DNA of 64,000 nt from PSRJ01 sp963825305. Its GTDB lineage: Bacteria; Acidobacteriota; Terriglobia; Bryobacterales; Bryobacteraceae. Below the pieces are notes generated by a model, which had not been told where the DNA came from, did no database searches, and saw nothing but the letters and a program-made list of their open reading frames with translations. Numbering within the stretch: the first letter of the stretch is position 1; every line of letters starts with the position of its first letter. Position numbers and translations under genes: made by a program. The DNA lies in NCBI GenBank assembly GCA_963825305.1, contig CAWGTA010000008.1, positions 186,001 through 250,000 on the forward strand. Direction: 5' to 3'. Positions 43,412 through 52,064 of this stretch are shown piece by piece.

Positions 43412-44035
43412 ATGAATTTGTTCTCTGTCTGTGGACTGCATTCACTTCAATACCGCTTGTTCATAAGTCACGCGTGGCGGTACAACGACGATTACGAAGG
43501 GGTCAAGAAACTCTTAGACGCAGATGCAAGTTTCCGATGGGCGGATCTCAGCGTACCTTTCGATGAGCCACTGGCTCTCTCGCCGTCTTTTCCTAGATCC
43601 AATGGGACGATTGTGGATCAGCTCAGGGTAAGAATTCAGCAGGCAGACTGCCTGCTAGTGATTGCGGCGATGTATTGTTCCTATAGGAGCTGGATACAGA
43701 CCGAGATTGAAGCGGCAAAGCGGTTCGGAAAACCGATAATCGCAGTGAGACCTCTCGGACAAGAGAGGCTTCCTGCAGTGATAGCAGAATCTGATGAACA
43801 GGTTGGCTGGCGAACGGCTTCGATAGTAGATGCTATCCAAAGGCTTGCTACACCTGGATCGGGTGAAGAGTCCACCACTAATATCGGTAATTTAATGGCC
43901 GATCAGGGAAGGCGAGAACCACCGACATTAGGGCCACCGCCACGCCCTCTCCCGGGGCCAACCCGCCTCTCACAGCCGGCTAGCATCGGTAGTCTGATGG
44001 CGCCGATCAGGGAAGGCGAGAACCGCCGACATTAG
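43412..44035 (+). CDS. TIR-like (DUF1863/MTH538-type) protein
   Basis: 207 aa. The first ~140 residues form a TIR-like domain: YRLFISHAWRYNDDYEGVKK, FRWADLSVPFDEPL, IQQADCLLVIAAMYCSYRSWIQTEIEAAKRFGKPIIAVRP (read in part) and VGWRTASIVDAIQ. This is the DUF1863/MTH538 pattern, related to ThsB of Thoeris. The candidate catalytic or binding Glu is in TEIEAAKRF. The last ~60 residues are a Pro/Arg-rich tail produced by a 102-bp duplication; the second unit has 2 extra bases, so its frame ends soon. No ThsA- or NADase-like partner is adjacent, so it is either solitary or a fragment of a system. Confidence 0.8.
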   Translation: MNLFSVCGLHSLQYRLFISHAWRYNDDYEGVKKLLDADASFRWADLSVPFDEPLALSPSFPRSNGTIVDQLRVRIQQADCLLVIAAMYCSYRSWIQTEIEAAKRFGKPIIAVRPLGQERLPAVIAESDEQVGWRTASIVDAIQRLATPGSGEESTTNIGNLMADQGRREPPTLGPPPRPLPGPTRLSQPASIGSLMAPIREGENRRH

Positions 44036-44073
44036 GGCCACCGCCGCGCCCTATCGCGGGGCCAACTCGCCTC
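43883..44073 (+). repeat. Tandem duplication at the 3' end of the TIR-like gene
   Basis: Two units with a period of 102 bp, starting ATCGGTAATTTAATGG (43883) and ATCGGTAGTCTGATGG (43985). Each goes on through CGATCAGGGAAGGCGAGAAC, CGACATTAGGGCCACCGCC and GGGGCCAACCCGCCTC or a close variant. Unit two has GCGCCGAT where unit one has GCCGAT. Confidence 0.9.
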
Positions 44074-44277
44074 GCGGGTCTGCAAACGACTGAGCGGTAC
44101 CAAGCTGCGTCGGAGCCTTTAACCCTCTTTGAGACTGCTCTTGGGTTATATTCGTCACACCCACCGACAGAATCAAGATTGCCTTATTTCAACTTGTTTG
44201 CGCCGCCCAAAAAGTAGCTCCAGACCTGACAGCACCGATCGATCCTGGGAAACGCGGTCCACGGTCACTAATGGGTG

Positions 44278-44515
44278 TGACTGCATTCGACGTTACGGCG
44301 CGCGGGTCCGCCGGCGCGGCCGAACGGGCAATCCGGAGGTGGAGCGCCGAGTTTCCGCCCCGCTTTCAGGGCCTCGGGAGACGGGGAGCGACGCGCGCCC
44401 GGCCGGGGCCCCTGTCCAAAAGTGTTGGACCTCGATCCGGGGCACCCCATGAAAACACGATGCCTACGTCCGAAATCGCGGGGTGGGATGATCCACAAGG
44501 TGTACCTTGTGGATC
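44278..44515 (-). repeat. Modular GC-rich repeat, copy 15 (with palindromic end)
   Basis: Read on the minus strand it begins with a perfect 26-bp palindrome (arm GATCCACAAGGT, 44490-44515), then GATTTCGGACGTAGGCATCG, GGTGCCCCGGATCGAGG, CTTTTGGACAGGGGCCCC, CTCCCCGTCTCCCGAGGCC and the core. It is the inverted counterpart of copy 1. It lies just past the 3' end of groEL. Positions 44074-44277 hold nothing I can name. Confidence 0.85.
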
Positions 44516-44582
44516 AGTCAAAAGGGCCCTATGCTCCGACATGGAATCAACAGCTTGGAAGGCAGGAGTTCCTGCGCCACAC

Positions 44583-46175
<1,593 letters not shown>

Positions 46176-46209
46176 GGAATTTTTCCTCGTTACACTATGC
46201 AAATCTCAA

Positions 46210-46542
46210 TCAGCTCGCCTTTTTGACGGCGACCTTAGGGGCCGCTTCCAAAACGCCCAGAACATCGTCCTCACGCATGACCAGATATTCGTCGCCATCC
46301 AGCTTGATGTCATTGCCGGAATATTTGGCAAACAGAATACGGTCGCCGGGTTTGAGATCGAGGGCGACCAGTTGGCCGTCTTCAAGCCGTTTGCCGCGGC
46401 CTACAGCGATTACTTCGCCTTCGTGCGGCTTCTCCTGCGCCGAATCGGGAATGACAATACCGCGTTGGGTAGTCTCTCGCTCCTCGATTCGCTTGACTAC
46501 AATGCGATCGTACAGTGGCCTGATTTTCATCATGTTGTTCAT
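46210..46542 (-). CDS. groS: Co-chaperonin GroES
   Basis: 110 aa from an ATG preceded by GGAG. Signature parts: IRPLYDRIVVKRIEERETTQRGIVIPDSAQEKPHEGEVIAVG (read in part), which holds the mobile loop, and LKPGDRILFAKYSGNDIKLDGDEYLVMREDDVLGVLE. The C-terminal KVAVKKAS is a short extension. It caps GroEL. No CIRCE element (TTAGCACTC) was found upstream; a TTGACA lies near 46736 on the minus strand with only a weak -10. Confidence 0.95.
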   Translation of the reverse strand: MNNMMKIRPLYDRIVVKRIEERETTQRGIVIPDSAQEKPHEGEVIAVGRGKRLEDGQLVALDLKPGDRILFAKYSGNDIKLDGDEYLVMREDDVLGVLEAAPKVAVKKAS

Positions 46543-46765
46543 AATCTCCAGGTAGGATTCTGTTGCACGAGCATACACGCAATCTTGTTCGCCAAAAGTT
46601 TGTGACCAATAGAGGTGAACTAAGAGTCCTCCCAGGTTGGCTAAGGGAGAGATTGAGATAATCTGACTTAGTTCAGATCATCTACAGAGCGGGCAGGAAT
46701 GCTCGGACACTTTATCTTCGACCAATTCCGGGGGTTTGTCAAGTAACTCTCAAAGACTCAAATGG

Positions 46766-46791
46766 ATAAGTGAGCAATATTGCACACTTAT
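46766..46791. promoter_or_regulatory. 26-bp near-perfect palindrome between groES and the upstream gene
   Basis: Outer arms ATAAGTG / CACTTAT enclose a perfect inner palindrome GCAATATTGC, with one unpaired base between on each side. It overlaps the stop codon of the upstream minus-strand gene and lies 224 bp before groES. There is no T-tract after it, so it looks more like an operator than a terminator. Confidence 0.5.
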
Positions 46792-47135
46792 TCCCGTTCG
46801 GTCTCGCCGGTGAATTCGATCTTGCGGGCTTCCTGACGGATCGCAGGGGAAAACTGCGCCGCCACTACGACGGTCAAGACCTGGCTCCACGGAATCAGTA
46901 GGCTGAAGGGCTCCGTAACGGAATCCGGCTTTTGCTGGTTCCCGGTCAGTTCGATCCATAAGCCCCTGGCGTCTTCGGAATCAAGAATCGTAGCAAATAT
47001 GATATGACTGTCGTCAACCCCGCGAATCTCCAATTGCGGATTCTCGTTCGGGCGAAGAAACATCTTCACACCATGCAGGTTCGCCCACGTTCTTTGGACC
47101 ACTACCGCTACGCTGGCATCTTTATCAATTTGCAT
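46788..47135 (-). CDS. Hypothetical protein
   Basis: 115 aa from an ATG at 47133-47135 preceded by CGGAGAG. Mixed alpha/beta sequence with no signal: MQIDKDASVAVVVQRTWANL, LRPNENPQLEIRGVDDSHII, LLIPWSQVLTVVVAAQFSPA. It contains the end phrase EFTGETERE. No family recognised. It starts 20 bp after the stop of the gene at 47155, suggesting co-transcription, and ends inside a palindrome. Confidence 0.7.
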   Translation of the reverse strand: MQIDKDASVAVVVQRTWANLHGVKMFLRPNENPQLEIRGVDDSHIIFATILDSEDARGLWIELTGNQQKPDSVTEPFSLLIPWSQVLTVVVAAQFSPAIRQEARKIEFTGETERE

Positions 47136-47154
47136 CGCACTAACTCTCCGATAA

Positions 47155-47658
47155 TCAAGCTTCCAGATACTCGACGTGCGCATACGTACCTAACCGCGGG
47201 TTGTATGCGAGATACCAGCCAATATGGTCGGGGTCCTCGTAGATAACAATCTGATCGCCGTTCTCAAACCAGAAACAGTCCCGGTTGCCTCCCGCAAGCC
47301 TGAACACATGTTGCGGTCCAAAGCCACCCGTGAATCGTCCGTGTTCGAATGGCTGATCGAGTTGGTAATGCGGATCGTTGGCGCCACTCTTATGTCCGAC
47401 CCATTGGTCATTCTTGGCGTCCACGTGCGGAAGCTCCGGATGACCTTTCTTGTCAGCGGCAATGTGGTTCTGGGCCACGGCAGGAGGCTCACTCGGCGCA
47501 GGGTGGGCTGAAACTCGCGGAGGCTTGGAAGCCTTCGTGGAAGCTGGACCGCGATCACCAACGTGTCCACCGCCGACTGCTGCGGGACGACCGCCGCCAC
47601 GCTCTTGCGCAAATGCAACCGCGCAAACCAGAACCAAGAGACCGATAGTCTTTTTCAC
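47155..47658 (-). CDS. Exported hypothetical protein
   Basis: 167 aa with a signal peptide (MKKTIGLLVLVCAVAFAQ). A Gly/Pro/Ala-rich region with many His follows, then a compact C-terminal domain: GHKSGANDPHYQLDQPFEHG, FGPQHVFRLAGGNRDCFWFE and IYEDPDHIGWYLAYNPRLGT. The C-terminal part recalls small periplasmic proteins of Acidobacteria, but I know no function. GGAGG precedes the start on the minus strand. It is the first gene of a probable two-gene unit. Confidence 0.8.
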   Translation of the reverse strand: MKKTIGLLVLVCAVAFAQERGGGRPAAVGGGHVGDRGPASTKASKPPRVSAHPAPSEPPAVAQNHIAADKKGHPELPHVDAKNDQWVGHKSGANDPHYQLDQPFEHGRFTGGFGPQHVFRLAGGNRDCFWFENGDQIVIYEDPDHIGWYLAYNPRLGTYAHVEYLEA

Positions 47659-47682
47659 TTCAACCTCCCTTATCCGGATTAC

Positions 47683-47770
47683 TGGTGCGGATGATAGGAC
47701 TTGAACCTACACTCCCTTGCGGGAACTGGAACCTAAACGCAACGGGGACAATTCCGCTCCTTCTCGAATT
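47683..47770 (-). pseudogene. tRNA-Leu (UAG)-like relic
   Basis: The 3' part is well kept: T-arm GTAGG-TTCAAGT-CCTAT, the acceptor 3' strand ending ATCCGCACCA with CCA encoded, a variable arm TCCCGCAAGGGA, and a TTTAGGTTCCAG anticodon region. The D-arm is partly kept (GCGGAATTG). The 5' acceptor strand does not pair, nor does the anticodon stem. Such 3' tRNA fragments are common integration scars. Confidence 0.55.
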
Positions 47771-48111
47771 GTACCTATCTTTCAATACGTGTATCGGTTA
47801 GCCAGGCCACAAGGGCCACGGCTTCTTGACCAATGGGACCGCACGGTTGTTGAGGATCGGCAGACCAGCTTTGCGGCACTCACTGTTGGCGGAACGGGGT
47901 GGAGGTCTCACCCATTACAACCAAATGGGATAGCCCAGATCAGGTCTAGATGAACCACGACCGGCGAGGCAATTGCCAGGCCGAATTTCCGATAGACAAG
48001 CAATGCCGCCGTCGCAGTCGGCAGACGACGCAGGGTTCGTTTGCGATCTGATTCACGCTCTCTCTGGGCTTCATGTCCGGCTCCCAGTGGACTTTCCCTG
48101 AGCCATCGCTA

Positions 48112-48430
48112 TCATGCGGAAATCCGTTTTCGGACATCGGAGTATTTCCATTGGAATGGCTTAGCGGTCTTTTGATAAAGGCGGATTTATCGCACGATTT
48201 TGCGCTTGAGATCCGCCACTGAGGGTGAAGATACCGCGGTCGATCACGTCCCGCTGCAGCTTGCTGAACCAACTCTCGACCTGATTGAGCCACGACCAAT
48301 AGGTAGGTGTGAAGTGGAACTGCACGTTCGGGTGTTGCTGGAGGAACTGATTCACCTGCGCCGTGCGGTGCGCCGCCGACCTCGACGCGCGAGCAGGTGA
48401 AGTAGATGATGCCCCTCAGATCATACGCGA
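48112..48430 (-). pseudogene. IS630-family transposase C-terminal remnant
   Basis: Reads THKTAQ-like HRTAQVNQFLQQHPNVQFHF, then TPTYWSWLNQVESWFSKLQR with the catalytic Glu in NQVE and DVIDRGIFT, the end of the DDE domain of IS630 transposases. A frameshift follows (at about 48235), the reading continues as SVADLKRKIVR, meets an in-frame TAA, then IRLYQKTAKPFQWKYSDVRK to a TGA. The N-terminal two thirds and any inverted repeats are gone. It lies between the tRNA-Leu-like relic and the oxalate genes. Confidence 0.8.
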
Positions 48431-48448
48431 CAAGGGCGTGAAATTAGG

Positions 48449-49696
48449 TTAGCCCACGGCCCGCTGAACAGCAAGGGCTGGCCGCAGGACTTTTTGCGGT
48501 AAAGGTATCCTGCGGACATATAGCGCCATCAGAGCCGCCAGCAGAGCGAGAGCGGCGCTCAGGAAGAACGCATAGTTCCAGGTGCCGGTCTTCTCGAACA
48601 GAGTCGCAGCGAGGCCGCCGCCCAAGAGCGACGCGAAGCCCTTAGCGCTGTATAGAAAGCTGTAATTAAGCGCCGAGTTCTTGCTGCCGTACCAATCGGC
48701 GAGCACGGCGGGAAACAACACATACAGCTCACCCCAGGTGAGGAACACAAGCACCATCAACACCACAAACATCGCGTCGCCGGCCCGTCCCAGCGTGGTC
48801 GCGGCAAGCAGAAATATTGCCTGGAGCAGGAACGCTGTGAACATGGTCCGCTCGCGGCCTAGATGATCCGAGACCCAGCCCCAGAGAATGCGGCTGGAGC
48901 CATTGGCCAGCGGCGTCAGAACCAGTGCGACCGTCAAGGCTGCGTCCGCGACGTTGAAATTCGTCGCCACCGGTTTGAGTTGGGCCGTGACCATCAGCCC
49001 GCCGATCCCGATCGACAGCATCGCCAGAAACAGGAAATAGAATTGCGGCGTGCGTAGCATTTCCGTGTAGTTGAAGTCGAGATCGTGACGCCGGACTTTC
49101 GGCCTCGCCTTTGCTGCCGCTGCGACCTTGTAACCGGCCGGCGGGTTCACCAAAACCAGGCCGGCCAGCAGAATCAGTGCGCCGTGCGAGATGCCGGTCC
49201 ACAAGAACGTGTCAGCATAGCCGATGCTGCGAATTAAGTTGTTAAAGAGCGGATTGAAGACCGCCGCGCCCATTCCATAACCGGCTGTAATGATACCCGA
49301 GGCGATCCCTCGTTTGTCGGGAAACCATTTCACCGCGATGGCAACTCCGCAAGCATACACGCATGCGACGCCCACGCCCGCCGTGCAGTAGAGGGAGTAA
49401 AACGATGTCAGGCTGTGCACGTGCCCCAACGATCCCCAGCCTACGGCGCAGAGCAACCCCGAGAGGGCCATCAAGACTCGCGGTCCGGTCCTGTCAATGA
49501 ACGTGGCCAGGAACGGCATGGTCCACGTGCCTGCGGCGATGAACAGGCCAAAGCCCCACTGCACATCGGAAAGCCGCCAGTGCTGGTCCGCGTGTGCCTT
49601 CACCATGGGCTGGGCAAACAGCGTCCAGGCGTACTGAAGGTTGCCGATCATTACCATGCCTACGAAGGCGGACCATAACCGGACCCATCGATTCAT
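48449..49696 (-). CDS. MFS transporter, oxalate:formate antiporter (OxlT) type
   Basis: 415 aa with ~12 hydrophobic segments. N-terminus RLWSAFVGMVMIGNLQYAWT, then WGFGLFIAAGTWTMPFLATF and FIDRTGPRVLM (the loop 2-3 motif), IAVKWFPDKRGIASGIITAG (OxlT-type), and GWVSDHLGRERTMF in the second half. In this family Lys and Arg of the carrier bind oxalate and formate. Gene order (next to frc and a ThDP decarboxylase) supports exchange of oxalate for formate or a related dicarboxylate. Start ATG at 49694-49696; 96 bp downstream of the formyltransferase gene. Confidence 0.85.
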   Translation of the reverse strand: MNRWVRLWSAFVGMVMIGNLQYAWTLFAQPMVKAHADQHWRLSDVQWGFGLFIAAGTWTMPFLATFIDRTGPRVLMALSGLLCAVGWGSLGHVHSLTSFYSLYCTAGVGVACVYACGVAIAVKWFPDKRGIASGIITAGYGMGAAVFNPLFNNLIRSIGYADTFLWTGISHGALILLAGLVLVNPPAGYKVAAAAKARPKVRRHDLDFNYTEMLRTPQFYFLFLAMLSIGIGGLMVTAQLKPVATNFNVADAALTVALVLTPLANGSSRILWGWVSDHLGRERTMFTAFLLQAIFLLAATTLGRAGDAMFVVLMVLVFLTWGELYVLFPAVLADWYGSKNSALNYSFLYSAKGFASLLGGGLAATLFEKTGTWNYAFFLSAALALLAALMALYVRRIPLPQKVLRPALAVQRAVG

Positions 49697-49792
49697 CGTG
49701 TACTCCCGGCGCCTCACAGGCGCGCGCAATGGAGATCATACCGCAACAACATCAGGCGTGGAACGGCAGTCCGCCTACGCGATAGCGCCCAT

Positions 49793-50725
49793 TCAACTGC
49801 CGAGCACGCTGCCGGTCTGGATGCTCCCTGCCCCAACCAGTTCGCCGCCACTCACCTTTTTTCCGTCTCCGAGCCGGGCCTTCAGCACCTCAATCAGGCC
49901 GCCCTGCGCCGTCACTTGAAAACTTTGGGCGGTGACGCCGGTGACTTCGCCTATCTTCCCCGGCACGTCGGCAAAACGGCGGAAGACAAACTTTCGGGCG
50001 TCAAAAATCTGGAGCTGCTTGCCCTGGAAAGTCGTCCACGCGCCCGGCGCCGGGTTGCATCCCCGAATCAGGTTGTAGACCTGATCGATCGGCTTGGCCC
50101 AGTCGATTTTCGCCTCGGCGGTGCGGCACCATCCCTCGTAGCTCGCATGGGACTCATCCTGCGCTGTCTCCGTGTGCTTCCCGGCCAGCACCAGGTCCGC
50201 GGCTTCTAGCATGGCCGCAACGCCCATGGGAAACAAGCGATCGAAATACAAGCTGCCTAGCGTGTCATCGGGCCCGATCGGCGTTTTCTTTTGCAAGATC
50301 ACGGCGCCTTCGTCCAGACCATCGGTGGGGCGGAAGATGGTCAGACCGGTCTCCGGATCGCCCTTGATAATCGGCCAGTTGATCGAGCTCGGGCCGCGGT
50401 ACCTGGGCAGCAGGGACGGGTGATACTGAATCGTGCCATGCGTGGGAATGGTGACGAATTCCTGTGGCGCGAACTGCGTTACGAAAGCCATGATACCGAT
50501 ATCGGTGCCGGCTTCTTTCATGGCACGCGTGGCTTCCGGATCGCGGAGCGACTTAAATTGATGGACGCTCAGCCCCTTTTGCTGCGCCGCCACGCGCAGG
50601 GCATCCGGCCGGGCGCCTTCCTTTTCGGGCGCGCAGAAAACCGCCACGGCAGCGTCGCCGCGCGCCAGAAATGCTTCCAGCACCGCTTTGCCGAAATCCT
50701 GCTGCCCGATGATGGCGAACTTCAT
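49793..50725 (-). CDS. Formyltransferase (Fmt / 10-formyl-THF hydrolase-like)
   Basis: 310 aa. The N-terminal domain is a formyl_transf domain: FAIIGQQDFGKAVLEAFLAR, the catalytic IQYHPSLLPRYRGPSSINWP (HPSLLP) and the conserved Asp in GLTIFRPTDGLDEGAVILQ. A C-terminal OB-type domain follows (NLIRGCNPAPGAWTTFQGKQ). This combination occurs in methionyl-tRNA formyltransferase and in the N-terminal half of 10-formyl-THF dehydrogenase. Located between frc and oxlT and overlapping frc by 4 bp, it probably handles a formyl group from formyl-CoA or 10-formyl-THF; that is an inference. Confidence 0.85.
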   Translation of the reverse strand: MKFAIIGQQDFGKAVLEAFLARGDAAVAVFCAPEKEGARPDALRVAAQQKGLSVHQFKSLRDPEATRAMKEAGTDIGIMAFVTQFAPQEFVTIPTHGTIQYHPSLLPRYRGPSSINWPIIKGDPETGLTIFRPTDGLDEGAVILQKKTPIGPDDTLGSLYFDRLFPMGVAAMLEAADLVLAGKHTETAQDESHASYEGWCRTAEAKIDWAKPIDQVYNLIRGCNPAPGAWTTFQGKQLQIFDARKFVFRRFADVPGKIGEVTGVTAQSFQVTAQGGLIEVLKARLGDGKKVSGGELVGAGSIQTGSVLGS

Positions 50726-52002
50726 CGCACTCCGACGTCGCTGGTTTTCTGAGGAGCGGAAAAGGCGCCGGCGTGCTTTTTCGCCTCAATCTGAGCATCG
50801 CTCCAGCCCAGCACCTCTTTCAGGATTTCTTCGGTGTGCTCGCCCAACAGCGGCGATCGCTGGATCTTGGCGGGCGATGCCGAAAGCTTAATCGGCATGC
50901 CAACGTTGTGCCACTTGCCGCGCTGCGGATGGTCCAGTTCCACATACATTTCGCGGCCGCGTACGTGCTCGTCATTGGCCAGATCCTCGGTGGACATAAT
51001 CGGGCCGCAGGGCACATCGAGGTCATTGAGGATGGCCATGAGCTCGCGCTTGGTGTGATTCGACCCGAACTGATCGAGCAGCCGCCACATCTCGTTCTGG
51101 TTCTTGCGGCGTTCGGCAATGTGGGCAAAACGCGGGTCCGCCGCCAGCTCGGGGTGGCCGACATCGGGGCCGACGCGTTGGGCCAGCCCGTGCCACACCG
51201 CCTCTTGCACCACCACATAAATGTAATCGTTCGGCCCGCCAGGCTTGCATTTAACGGCGTTGCCGAGTTGGCCCCCACCGGAATCGTTGCCAGCGCGCGG
51301 CGTCGCGGCCAGCCCTTTGGTCGGCACGGAATACTCCGACAGCTCCTGGCGGGTCAAGCGCTGGTGATCGCGCCATTTCACGCGGCAAAGGTTCATCACC
51401 CCGTCCATCATGGCCACTTCCACATATTGCCCCTGGCCGGTGCGGTGGCGGTGCTCGAGCGCGGCCAGCAGCCCGATAGCGAGGTGCAGGCCGGTGCCCG
51501 AGTCGCCAATCTGGGCGCCGGTGACGAACGGTGGGCCTTCCGGCACCCCCGTGGTGCTCATGGCGCCGCCCATCGCCTGCGCGACGTTTTCATAAGCTTT
51601 GAAATCGGCATAGGGGCCAGAGGAGCCGAAGCCCTTGATCGAACCGAGTATCACGCGGGGGTTGATCTCGTGGACTTTCTCCCAGGAGAACCCGAACCGG
51701 TCGAGCACTCCCGGGCCGAAGTTCTCCATGAGGATGTCGCTTTTCTTCAGCAGCTCGACGAACACCGCCTTGCCTTCCGGCGACTTCATGTTGACGGTGA
51801 TCGAGCGCTTATTGCAGTTCAGCATGGTGAAATACAGGCTGTCCGCATGCGGCACGTCGCGCAATTGCCCGCGCGTGGCGTCGCCCGCGGGCGACTCCAG
51901 CTTGATCACGTCGGCCCCCATCCATGCCAGCAGTTGCGAGCAGGTTGGCCCCGCCTGCACGTGCGTCATGTCGAGGACGCGAAGTCCCTTGAGTGCTTCC
52001 AT
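50722..52002 (-). CDS. frc: Formyl-CoA:oxalate CoA-transferase (family III CoA-transferase)
   Basis: 426 aa, the FRC size. Family III motifs: LKGLRVLDMTHVQAGPTCSQ, LAWMGADVIKLESPAGDATR, DILMENFGPGVLDRFGFSWE, and the catalytic Asp in VTGAQIGDSGTGLHLAIGLL (residue ~173, equal to Asp169 in the oxalate enzyme). The C-terminus has the DLDVPCGPIMSTEDLANDEH substrate lid. FRC moves CoA from formyl-CoA to oxalate. It follows the ThDP decarboxylase by 62 bp and is coupled to the formyltransferase. A related CoA-transferase with another dicarboxylate cannot be excluded. Confidence 0.88.
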   Translation of the reverse strand: MEALKGLRVLDMTHVQAGPTCSQLLAWMGADVIKLESPAGDATRGQLRDVPHADSLYFTMLNCNKRSITVNMKSPEGKAVFVELLKKSDILMENFGPGVLDRFGFSWEKVHEINPRVILGSIKGFGSSGPYADFKAYENVAQAMGGAMSTTGVPEGPPFVTGAQIGDSGTGLHLAIGLLAALEHRHRTGQGQYVEVAMMDGVMNLCRVKWRDHQRLTRQELSEYSVPTKGLAATPRAGNDSGGGQLGNAVKCKPGGPNDYIYVVVQEAVWHGLAQRVGPDVGHPELAADPRFAHIAERRKNQNEMWRLLDQFGSNHTKRELMAILNDLDVPCGPIMSTEDLANDEHVRGREMYVELDHPQRGKWHNVGMPIKLSASPAKIQRSPLLGEHTEEILKEVLGWSDAQIEAKKHAGAFSAPQKTSDVGVR

Positions 52003-52064
52003 CTATCTCGTCTCCTGTATCTCTGCGCACCTCGATCCGCTGCGACGGCCGGCGGTGCGCCCGG

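Noticed and set aside
46543..46790. CIRCE operator before groES
   Set aside because: No TTAGCACTC/GAGTGCTAA found in either orientation.
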